From Acetitomaculum ruminis DSM 5522 (GTDB lineage Bacteria > Bacillota > Clostridia > Lachnospirales > Lachnospiraceae), in contig NZ_FOJY01000002.1 of NCBI RefSeq assembly GCF_900112085.1, positions 1 to 64,000 of the forward strand: DNA of 64,000 nucleotides. Direction: 5' to 3'. The translations under genes were made by a program, and so were the position numbers. The notes under the pieces were generated by a model. That model saw only the letters and a program-made list of their open reading frames with translations. It did no database searches and was not told where the DNA came from. How positions within the stretch are numbered: the first letter of the stretch is position 1; the number at the start of each line of letters is the position of its first letter. Below are positions 45,476-53,306 of this stretch, in pieces.

Positions 45476-46249
45476 TTACTGCATATCTTCAAGGCATGCG
45501 TTTAATTTTTCCATTTTAGCTTCTGCGGTATAAATAAGCTCACTACATTCTTTTAATTCTTTTTCTATGTCTATATCGCGTATATCAAGCTTTTTTTCAT
45601 TGTCATCATAAAGAGACTTATACAAAAGATCATGCTCCAAACTTGCCCACAAATCCATAGACAAGGTGCGTAGCTGTAATTCAACCGGAACCATTTGTTT
45701 TTTATTCATAAAATAAACCGGAACTCTTATGGTCATATGTAAACTCCTGTAACCGTTTTTTTTAGGTTGAGCAATGTAATCCTTTATTTCCATGATATAA
45801 ATATCATCCTGAGCCATCAGTCTGTCTCTGATTAAATATACATCTTTAATATATGGGCAAATCACTCTTATTCCTGCAATATCAAATATGTTATTGCAAG
45901 CAGCTGTAAGAGTCAATGCAAGGCTCTTTTTTTGTAATTTTCCTAAAATACTTGATGCTGATTTTAAACGAGTGTCAATATGGTGGATAGGTACACGAAG
46001 CTTCCTGTACTTAAATTCGTCTTTTATTATTTCAAGTCTGGCAGTTGTAGCAGACATTGCAGCAGAATACATCCTTAAAATAGGATCCATTGTTGCTGAA
46101 AACTGATCTGTAATATCTGCTATATATTCCATGTCGTCGTTAACTGTGGTATTGGCCGGTACCAGGGCGGTTACCTCAATATTATTCTCAACTTTTTTAT
46201 AAGAAGCTTTATTTCTTCTGGTTAATTTCTTTAAAGATCTGCTTATCAT
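45476..46249 (-). CDS. Small alarmone synthetase (RelA/SpoT-domain GTP pyrophosphokinase)
   Basis: A 257-residue protein with a single RelA_SpoT synthetase domain (about 90-215) and no HD hydrolase, TGS or ACT domain. Motifs DIAGIRVICPYIKDVYLI, KDYIAQPKKNGYRSLHM and VELQLRTLSMDLWASLEH carry the ATP- and GTP-binding residues. It resembles RelQ/RelP (YjbM/YwaC), which make (p)ppGpp under cell-wall stress. The N-terminus has a longer basic leader than RelQ. ATG at 46249 after GTGAGG. Confidence 0.85.
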   Translation of the reverse strand: MISRSLKKLTRRNKASYKKVENNIEVTALVPANTTVNDDMEYIADITDQFSATMDPILRMYSAAMSATTARLEIIKDEFKYRKLRVPIHHIDTRLKSASSILGKLQKKSLALTLTAACNNIFDIAGIRVICPYIKDVYLIRDRLMAQDDIYIMEIKDYIAQPKKNGYRSLHMTIRVPVYFMNKKQMVPVELQLRTLSMDLWASLEHDLLYKSLYDDNEKKLDIRDIDIEKELKECSELIYTAEAKMEKLNACLEDMQ

Positions 46250-46600
46250 TTTATTCCTCACTATTTTTTACCTGATGAATATTCTTTATATCAGGCTTTA
46301 TTTCTCATAAATACATCTAACTATACAACACTTATTCATACACCTTTATTTTACAAAAAATGTATAAACAAATGGTGGGCTAATTCTTAAAATATTATTA
46401 AGATGTATGGCAAAAAATATTAAACCTGCAAATAAGCTGATTTTTACTGGGGAAAAATATAGAAATGGAAAAGCCCGGCTAAACCGGGCTTCCCTAGGAT
46501 AATAAGAAAAATATTTTGAAAAAAATACCTTTAAGCTAATTCATGAGTAACATCTTGCGAATTATTACCCGTTTCTCATTCTTGCTAAGTTTAAAATAGC
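46250..46600 (-). ncRNA. Long intergenic stretch with a candidate structured RNA on the minus strand
   Basis: A 560-base gap separates the alarmone synthetase and AgrA-type genes. On the minus strand a GC-rich terminator AAGCCCGG/CCGGGCTT (46491-46471) with CTTTTCC follows about 110 bases of locally paired sequence (ATGA/TCAT, GTAA/TTAC), with no frame in it. Two GTCACA copies 11 bases apart (46609, 46620) flank the presumed start. It may be a small RNA ending at the terminator, or the leader of the synthetase gene. Low confidence. Confidence 0.3.
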
Positions 46601-46770
46601 ACTCAATTGTCACACAATGGTCACATTGATTATTAATTATTGAAATTTATTTTTATTTGATTCTTTTTCTCATCTAATAGCCTTAAGATATCACATTATT
46701 GATTAAATTGTTTTTCTTTTAATTTTTAAGGATTTAAATCTAAAAACAATAGATTCTGTACATATTTCTA

Positions 46771-46797
46771 TGATATACTCATAAAGCAGTATATCAT
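46771..46797 (+). promoter_or_regulatory. Promoter with a perfect 10-bp dyad, AgrA/AgrC-type operon
   Basis: An extended -10 TGATATACT (46771-46779) lies inside an inverted repeat ATGATATACT (46770-46779) and AGTATATCAT (46788-46797), spacer eight bases. A bound protein would cover the -10 and start site, so repression is likely. No convincing -35. Confidence 0.5.
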
Positions 46798-46813
46798 AAT
46801 AGGAGTAAAAAAA

Positions 46814-47557
46814 TTGAGAATAGCTATAGTTGATGATGAAACAATTTATTCAGATTGTTTAAAGAAAATTCTTCTGGATTTTTCAAACAAGTACGGTAGA
46901 AATTTTGAAATTTTTACCTACGAATCCGGAGAAGATTTTGTTGACACTTTGGAAACAAAAGAATATTCCTTTGTTTTTATGGATATTTACATGAAAAAAA
47001 TAAACGGCATAGAAGCTGCCACTACCATGAGAAGCAAAGGTCATAACAGTATTTTGGTTTTTCTTACAACCAGCACTGAATTTATGCCCCAGGCCTTTTC
47101 CTGTCACGCTTTTGAGTATATTACAAAGCCTTTTGATGCAGAAAGGGTTGAAAAAGTATTAAAAGATGCATTAAAGGTAATACCGGAGGAAAGTGTCTAT
47201 ATAACTTTAAATGTTTCCGGAATGGACATAAAAATCCTTTTAGAGGATATTTATTCTGTTTTAAGTGATGCTCATTATCTGGATTTTCACACTAAAAACG
47301 GTAAGGTTTTAAGATGTCGTATGACCGGAAAGCAGTTTTTAAATCTAATTGATAATGACGAAAGATTTTTAGCAATAAACAGAGGAATTATTGTAAATAT
47401 GGATAAAATAAGCGAGATTAAAGAAGGAACGATTGCAATGGAGGGCGGGGATGTTTATCCTGTACAAATCAAAAATTCTTCTAAAATAATACAGGCAATT
47501 CAGGATTATAATTTTGCCAAAATCAGAAAACGTCAAAAAAGGGGGAATATATCTTGA
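46814..47557 (+). CDS. LytTR response regulator, AgrA type
   Basis: A 247-residue regulator. The receiver domain (1-120) has DDE (7-9), phospho-acceptor D57 in SFVFMDIYM, and Lys in YITKPF. A LytTR DNA-binding domain spans about 145-240 (ILLEDIYSVLSDAHYLDFHTKNGK, residues 148-171). The start is TTG at 46814 with AGGAG eight bases before it. It overlaps the kinase gene by four bases. Related pairs in Firmicutes control peptide signalling or bacteriocins, but no signal peptide gene or AgrB is near, so the signal is unknown. Confidence 0.9.
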   Translation: MRIAIVDDETIYSDCLKKILLDFSNKYGRNFEIFTYESGEDFVDTLETKEYSFVFMDIYMKKINGIEAATTMRSKGHNSILVFLTTSTEFMPQAFSCHAFEYITKPFDAERVEKVLKDALKVIPEESVYITLNVSGMDIKILLEDIYSVLSDAHYLDFHTKNGKVLRCRMTGKQFLNLIDNDERFLAINRGIIVNMDKISEIKEGTIAMEGGDVYPVQIKNSSKIIQAIQDYNFAKIRKRQKRGNIS

Positions 47558-48876
47558 ATATGACGCTATACTGGGAAACCTTTTCCAGTTACCTGATATT
47601 AATTCCCAGCGCCATAATATGTTACCTTCCCTTGAAGGGTCTTTTGGTCTATCCGCTGAAAAAAATAATGCTTACTATACTTTTAACATTAAGTATATAT
47701 ATTCCTATAGCAAGCTATTTAGAAGTAAAATATATGATTAACGGAAATATGTTTCTTATTGCTTCACTGGTATTCTTTTTTTATATGTATTACAAAACCA
47801 CGACAATAGACATATTCAAGGCTTTATGTGTATTTATGACGGCAACGGTTTCCATGGCTTTTGCATCTTCTCTTTCTTGTATAGTTGATGCAATTTATAA
47901 TCCTACAAGTGGCTATGATATATTCAGTCTTGAGGGCTTTGCAACTCAATATGTGATTGCAATTATTGAAACTGTTTTATTAATATGGCCTTTAGGTCAG
48001 AAAATGAATTATCTTCTGCGCAAATTAAACAGTAGAAAAATCTGGCTTACTATTTTGGGATTTCCAATAATATCCCTTATGCTGGCCATATTTACCACAC
48101 CAAAGCATTATCATACCCTATATACAGGAAAAGTTTTTTTAAGTTTTATTATAGTTACAATTGCTAATATATTAATTACCGTATATGCCTATGTATTTTC
48201 ATATAATATTGCCAAAACTCTCTTAAGCAGAGCCGAACTTGAAGAGAAAAACAGATTTCTTGAAATGCAGTCATCCTCCTATAAAAGATTACAGGATTAT
48301 ATGGAGCAGACAAAAAAATTAAGACATGATTTTAAACATTCTGTACATGCTATGTCTACCATGGCTAAGAATGAAGAATATGATTCTTTGAAAGATTACA
48401 TTAACAATTACGAAAAGGAATTATCAACCTATACAACCATAATTTTTTGTAAAAATTCCGCATTAAATGCTGTTTTTCAATATTATTATCAGCTGGCAAA
48501 GGATAAGAACATCGAGGTAAACTGGTCTCTTGATTTTCCTGATCCTCTAAATTTTCTTGAAATAGACTTGTGCTCTCTTTTAGGAAATATTATGGAAAAT
48601 GCCATAGCCGGCTGTGAAACAGTACCTGAAAGTGAAAGATTTTTTTCAATCTCTGTAGAGGTAGCCAATACAAATTATCTTTATATAGTCTCTACCAATA
48701 GTTTTGATGGAAAAATCAGAAAAAAAGGAAATAAATTTCTCACCACCAAAAGAAGTGGCAATGGAATAGGAATTTCCTCAATGGAAAGTATAGCCCAAAA
48801 ATATGAGGGCAATCTTAAAATATTCACAGACAAGAATGAATTTAATGTTGATGTTATTTTAAAAACCAAATTATAA
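47554..48876 (+). CDS. Membrane sensor histidine kinase, AgrC/GHKL type
   Basis: A 440-residue kinase. Five to six membrane segments fill the first 220 residues, followed by a coiled linker, the phospho-acceptor H258 in LRHDFKHSVHAM, and a GHKL ATP-binding domain with NIMENAIAGCE (N-box) and KRSGNGIGISSM (G-box). Start is TTG at 47554, eight bases after GGGGG, overlapping the regulator stop codon; an ATG at 47560 is possible. Partner of the upstream LytTR regulator. Confidence 0.9.
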   Translation: MNMTLYWETFSSYLILIPSAIICYLPLKGLLVYPLKKIMLTILLTLSIYIPIASYLEVKYMINGNMFLIASLVFFFYMYYKTTTIDIFKALCVFMTATVSMAFASSLSCIVDAIYNPTSGYDIFSLEGFATQYVIAIIETVLLIWPLGQKMNYLLRKLNSRKIWLTILGFPIISLMLAIFTTPKHYHTLYTGKVFLSFIIVTIANILITVYAYVFSYNIAKTLLSRAELEEKNRFLEMQSSSYKRLQDYMEQTKKLRHDFKHSVHAMSTMAKNEEYDSLKDYINNYEKELSTYTTIIFCKNSALNAVFQYYYQLAKDKNIEVNWSLDFPDPLNFLEIDLCSLLGNIMENAIAGCETVPESERFFSISVEVANTNYLYIVSTNSFDGKIRKKGNKFLTTKRSGNGIGISSMESIAQKYEGNLKIFTDKNEFNVDVILKTKL

Positions 48877-48881
48877 TCAGC

Positions 48882-48918
48882 AAAAAAAGCTACCCTCAAG
48901 AGTAGAGTAGCTTTTTTT
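48882..48918 (+). terminator. Rho-independent terminator after the histidine kinase gene
   Basis: AAAAAAAGCTAC/GTAGCTTTTTTT with a long loop (48882-48918). Strong T-run. Confidence 0.85.
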
Positions 48919-49074
48919 AGAGATTTTTGAGACTTTGTTAAATAATTATATTATTTCGGCAAGATGATAATAACATATTCAAGAACAAAGTTCATAATTT
49001 TGGCAAAAAATAATGATTTTTGGCAAAATTAATAGAAAAATAATTTTCCTTATCTATTTTTCATTTAAATAAAA

Positions 49075-49758
49075 CTAATTTCCACCTGTAGCAATGAAAG
49101 GAGAAAGCGAACTTGCCATTTGATATGCCGGCATAGTTTGTAAGGATACTCTACCCGGACCTGTTACAACTGTGTTAAATAATCCTTCTCCTCCAAGAAG
49201 CATATTTTTAACGCCTTTAACTGATTGAATATCAATTGTACAACTTCCATCCATCATGGCAAGATAGCCTGTATCAACAAGAATCTGCTCTCCTGCTCCC
49301 AGCTCTTTAGTTACTACTGAACCATCTATTTCCAAAAATGCTATACCATTTCCTGAAAGCTTTTGCATGATAAATCCTTCACCGCCAAAGAAACCTGCTC
49401 CGATTTTTTTCTGGAAAAAGATTGAAAGTTCAACTCCACTTGAAGATGCCAGATATGCTGATTTCTGACAGATAATATCCTGTCCCGGTCTGACTTCAAC
49501 TGCTATAATATTCCCTGGGAAACTTGATGCAAAAGCAATGCATCCCCCTTGATTTTTAGGTGCCGAATATGTATTGCTAAATATTTTCTCGCCTGAAAAA
49601 GCCTTTGAAAACATTTTTCCAAGTCCACCACCTGTTGTATTCATTGTTAAATTCGGAGACATCCAACTCATTGCTCCACCTTCACAATTAATACTTTCTC
49701 CTGGCTCTAACTGAACCTCTAAAACCGGCAATGGCGTCCCTTTAATTTCATATTGCAT
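49075..49758 (-). CDS. AIM24 / TIGR00266 family protein
   Basis: A 227-residue protein of the DUF124/AIM24 family. It is beta-rich, with repeated glycine motifs: GESINCEGGAMSWMS, GGGLGKMFSKAFSGE and LLGGEGLFNTVVTGPGRV. Related human and yeast proteins are mitochondrial; the bacterial role is unknown. Full length for the bacterial family and has no signal peptide. Start at 49758 with AGGAGG in front. It sits between the kinase and the glycopolymer locus, transcribed alone. Confidence 0.85.
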   Translation of the reverse strand: MQYEIKGTPLPVLEVQLEPGESINCEGGAMSWMSPNLTMNTTGGGLGKMFSKAFSGEKIFSNTYSAPKNQGGCIAFASSFPGNIIAVEVRPGQDIICQKSAYLASSSGVELSIFFQKKIGAGFFGGEGFIMQKLSGNGIAFLEIDGSVVTKELGAGEQILVDTGYLAMMDGSCTIDIQSVKGVKNMLLGGEGLFNTVVTGPGRVSLQTMPAYQMASSLSPFIATGGN

Positions 49759-49869
49759 AATAATCCTCCTGACAATATTTTTATTTTGGGTTTCTAATTA
49801 AGTAAAAATACTAAAAAATAAATATTTCTTTAATATTCGTCTTAAAAAATCATAAACCTTAGATATATT

Positions 49870-51969
49870 TTATGTTATATTCTTATAAAATATGACTTTT
49901 GTCAATAAATTTTTCAAATATTTTTCATTGTTGGAGCATGCTATCATCATGGGTGCATATGCATCTCTTCCCTTTATATCAAACATAAAAGGATGATTTT
50001 CAAAATGTCTTTTATAAATTCTGACAAAGTCAAGAATTCCTTTTTGTATTTTTTCACTTATCTTAGGATTCTCCGTTAAATTTGAAAAACCTAAAATAAT
50101 GTCCAAATTTTCAAGATAAATCTTTTTTTCTTTATCATATTTGTAGGGATAAAAGCCATCAAAAGAAGGTGTAGGGGATGATAGCAAAAGCTCCCAATAA
50201 ACATTATAGTCTTTTGACGGATCATGTTTTTTAAATAAATCCCTGTTTTCGCCCTGGGAAAACATATAAGAAACCAGTTTTTTGCTTTGAAAAAAAGGCT
50301 CTGAAATATCCGGTTCAGAATTATTAATACTGTTTCCTGCTGCAACTATCCCCGTAACTTGGCAATTTAAATTCCATACTTTTTCAACCAGGTAGGATAA
50401 CGACAAGGCTCCGCTTCCTGACCATCCTATATCCACAGCACAAGCCTTTTTTGAATCCTTTAAAAGAGCTTTAAAATAAGTTTTTGCAGCCCTGTTTTGT
50501 GGTTCGTAAATTTCAATAATTTTATCAAAATGTGCCTCTAATATTTCTTTTACCCGGTTAATATTCTTGTCAGTCAAGTAGGAATCCAGATATATTTCAC
50601 TGTTTCTAAAATCATCTGTTAAATCATATAAAGGCTTTATCTCCATTGAATTTAAGATTTCCTTTATGGTAATTTTCTGATTGCTCTTATGGTAAAGGAA
50701 ACGCTTAAAATAGTCATTTTTATCATGCATAGCCATAAGTTTTACGGCTGCTTTTCTCGACCAGTAGGTATAGTATATTTTTATATCATTTTTTTTAATT
50801 TCATCTGTGTAAAGGTATTCATAGGCCTTTTTAAGCACATCTCCATCCCTTGAAAGAAAAAGCAGGGTATCAATACTATTATTCTTAATGTTCTCATGTA
50901 TAAAATTACAATATCCCGTAACAAAAAGTCCTCCGTAAATAAAGCCGTATTCATAAAAAGGACTATAGATTTTAAGAGCATTATAAATATGACCTGCAAC
51001 TATACCCCTGTAGGCACTCCCAGTGATGCATGACATGTCAAAAGGTCTGTATTTGTTGGAAACTGTATTGGTTTTTGGATATAACAATGAAAAAATCCCT
51101 GCATCTTTTGCATTTATCAAGTCACTTTTTTCGCTGTCACCAATGTGTATAATTGATTTTTTGCCATATATTTTTTTAACTTCATAAAATAAATCTATAG
51201 AAGCTTTGCTTTTTTTGTATTCATTTGAAACGAATATATTATCAAAATAAAAACCATTTTTTTGTAGTATGGATTCAATAACTTTTCTTGAAAGATACAT
51301 ATCCGTAACTGCTATTATTGTCTTTTTTTCTTTTTTAAGGTCATTATAGAGTTTTTTCATAAAAGGATTGCCATAGCAAAACTGATATTCCAGTTCTTCC
51401 TCTTTTTTTGCCCCTAAAGAAGCATTAATACCTGTTTCTTTTTCAATTAGCTTCCAGATATCCAAAAGACTTACTTCCATATGTCCATTTTTTTCTTTAC
51501 AGACAGTTCTAGCCTTATACTCTGCTGCTTTTCTTATGTTTTTAAAATCCATAATTCCAAAATCCAAAGCAAGAATATCAAAAATATCTGCCGGCTTGTC
51601 AAAGGGTCTGAAAATAAGGGTATCAAATACATCAAAGGAAATAACATCATATTTAAGAAGTATTTCCCTATAATCCGTAAATACCCTGTCATATTTAACT
51701 CCTGATTTTTCCAATAAAGATTTTACATAGATAGAATTTGAAAGTGATTCACTTTTATGAATATTTAGTTTTTTTTCTTCGTAAATGGAATTATCATAAC
51801 TTTTTCCAAGAAAATGCATTCCTAAAATATAATAAGCAAAATTTAACCACAATAAATAGAGCCAGCTTGCATATTTTTTCAGACCAGTGGTATTGTCATG
51901 AATTAAGTGATAGCGTCTGGAAATTCCCGGCTGTCTGTTTACCAGTTGATTATATATCCATAACTTCAT
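49870..51969 (-). CDS. HAD hydrolase (COG5610-like) with C-terminal SRDG domain
   Basis: A 699-residue protein. A HAD phosphatase-like domain has SFDVFDT (nucleophile D113, D116), VTDMYLS (T222, motif II) and HIGDSEKSD (acidic motif, D278). The second half (about 340-690) carries SRDG at 373-376, SR at 404-405 and DIGWSGSG from D513. The same motifs recur with the same spacing in two other genes of the locus (55559-58654 and 61354-62811). COG5610 proteins lie in surface polysaccharide loci of many bacteria. Phosphatase or phosphotransfer chemistry on sugar-phosphate is inferred. ATG at 51969. Confidence 0.75.
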   Translation of the reverse strand: MKLWIYNQLVNRQPGISRRYHLIHDNTTGLKKYASWLYLLWLNFAYYILGMHFLGKSYDNSIYEEKKLNIHKSESLSNSIYVKSLLEKSGVKYDRVFTDYREILLKYDVISFDVFDTLIFRPFDKPADIFDILALDFGIMDFKNIRKAAEYKARTVCKEKNGHMEVSLLDIWKLIEKETGINASLGAKKEEELEYQFCYGNPFMKKLYNDLKKEKKTIIAVTDMYLSRKVIESILQKNGFYFDNIFVSNEYKKSKASIDLFYEVKKIYGKKSIIHIGDSEKSDLINAKDAGIFSLLYPKTNTVSNKYRPFDMSCITGSAYRGIVAGHIYNALKIYSPFYEYGFIYGGLFVTGYCNFIHENIKNNSIDTLLFLSRDGDVLKKAYEYLYTDEIKKNDIKIYYTYWSRKAAVKLMAMHDKNDYFKRFLYHKSNQKITIKEILNSMEIKPLYDLTDDFRNSEIYLDSYLTDKNINRVKEILEAHFDKIIEIYEPQNRAAKTYFKALLKDSKKACAVDIGWSGSGALSLSYLVEKVWNLNCQVTGIVAAGNSINNSEPDISEPFFQSKKLVSYMFSQGENRDLFKKHDPSKDYNVYWELLLSSPTPSFDGFYPYKYDKEKKIYLENLDIILGFSNLTENPKISEKIQKGILDFVRIYKRHFENHPFMFDIKGRDAYAPMMIACSNNEKYLKNLLTKVIFYKNIT

Positions 51970-51983
51970 AATCTCTCCCCTTA

Positions 51984-53297
51984 TTAAAGCAGGCTACTGT
52001 CCTCATTTGGCACACAACCATAATCAAGCCTTACATCACTAAGCTTTATTATTATTGGAGAATTTGAATATATCCTGCAGGCAAATTTCTTTATGTTTAA
52101 ATGTTGTGTCATGTCAAAAGTAAGTACTTTTCTTTTTTCTTCCTTTGTTACAATTTTTTCATCAGTTATTATGCTTTTGAAATTTTTATCAACATAGTAG
52201 CCAAAGGACATAAACAAACTTGCTTTAGATTGATTTAAAAGCTTAGTTGAAACGGAAAAGCTTAAATATTTAATATTTCTTATAGTAGATTCATTAACAG
52301 ACAATCCTAGCTTATTTATAATGGCATAGCCCCTTCTACAACATAATATTCCATTGTCATGGTCAAAGAAGTTTCCCTGGGACATAATGGTTTTCCAGGA
52401 TTTTTTATTTTGAAGACCATCATTTCTTAAAATATTTCTACTGTAATCAATGTGTCTTTGTGCATTTAAAATACAGTTTTGGCGTATTACTTTAAAATAA
52501 TCTTTTGCAATCTGATCCTGAAAAACTGAGGGTTCTTCATGGCCTATTACTATCTGTCTTATTCGCTTATTTACATAATCATAGTAATTATCAATGTAAT
52601 GCAGGGCACTTTTTCCCCATATATGATCTATGTTTCCTACACAATATTCAGGAAATCTTACTACATTTATCTTTGGATTATTTTTCATTACATACTCGTA
52701 TAAATAAGTAAGCTCGGAATTGACCTTATTTGCGTAGGCTTCTACACCAAATATGAAAGAATTTTCATTGTGATTATAAAACTCATTTATTAAATAGGTT
52801 TCAATCATAATTACCTTATCCGGACTGTAGTTTTCAAGAATTTTTGAAATAAATATATCTAAAGCCTCTTTTTTTTCGTTAAGACTTACATCTATTTTTT
52901 CTATATTCTCTATTTTCATGTCCTTAATGCCCGAAGCCATTGATTTTAAATGATTTGTGCAGGTTACAAAACATTCCTCGTCATCTTTTGTATTAATAAT
53001 TCCTACATTTAATCTAAATTCAGCCAGGTCAAAAATAAAATAATCACTTCCCGAAAGGCAATCCCTAAGATTAGTTTTATTTAAGTCTGAAAGGACACAT
53101 TTTTTTATAAAATCCGGCAGCTCATTGCCTTCAGCAATACATTCAAATTCCACATTTGGAGCGGGTTTTGTAAAGACAAAAGGACTTGAGGACTGATAAA
53201 ATCTGTTTACCTTAAGTTCTTCATCTTCCGGGTTTATTTCAGGTATATTAAATACATCTCTGCAAATGCAGCTTCCTAAAATATTAAAAGTTATCAT
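51984..53297 (-). CDS. DUF6270-type SGNH-like protein
   Basis: A 437-residue protein beginning MITFNILGSCICRDVF. The GSCxxRD start resembles DUF6270 proteins of capsule loci and looks like a modified GDS block of SGNH hydrolases/acyltransferases. A late DHIWGKSALHY (about residue 213-223) could supply the Asp-x-x-His part. The last 150 residues are a separate beta-like part. If it is an SGNH enzyme, an acyl transfer or esterase role on the polymer is possible. Fourteen bases before the HAD gene start. Confidence 0.55.
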   Translation of the reverse strand: MITFNILGSCICRDVFNIPEINPEDEELKVNRFYQSSSPFVFTKPAPNVEFECIAEGNELPDFIKKCVLSDLNKTNLRDCLSGSDYFIFDLAEFRLNVGIINTKDDEECFVTCTNHLKSMASGIKDMKIENIEKIDVSLNEKKEALDIFISKILENYSPDKVIMIETYLINEFYNHNENSFIFGVEAYANKVNSELTYLYEYVMKNNPKINVVRFPEYCVGNIDHIWGKSALHYIDNYYDYVNKRIRQIVIGHEEPSVFQDQIAKDYFKVIRQNCILNAQRHIDYSRNILRNDGLQNKKSWKTIMSQGNFFDHDNGILCCRRGYAIINKLGLSVNESTIRNIKYLSFSVSTKLLNQSKASLFMSFGYYVDKNFKSIITDEKIVTKEEKRKVLTFDMTQHLNIKKFACRIYSNSPIIIKLSDVRLDYGCVPNEDSSLL

Positions 53298-53306
53298 AAT
53301 TCCCCC

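Noticed and set aside
46300-46440. Promoter of the alarmone synthetase gene
   Set aside because: A TATAGT box is present but no acceptable -35 at proper distance; not supported well enough.
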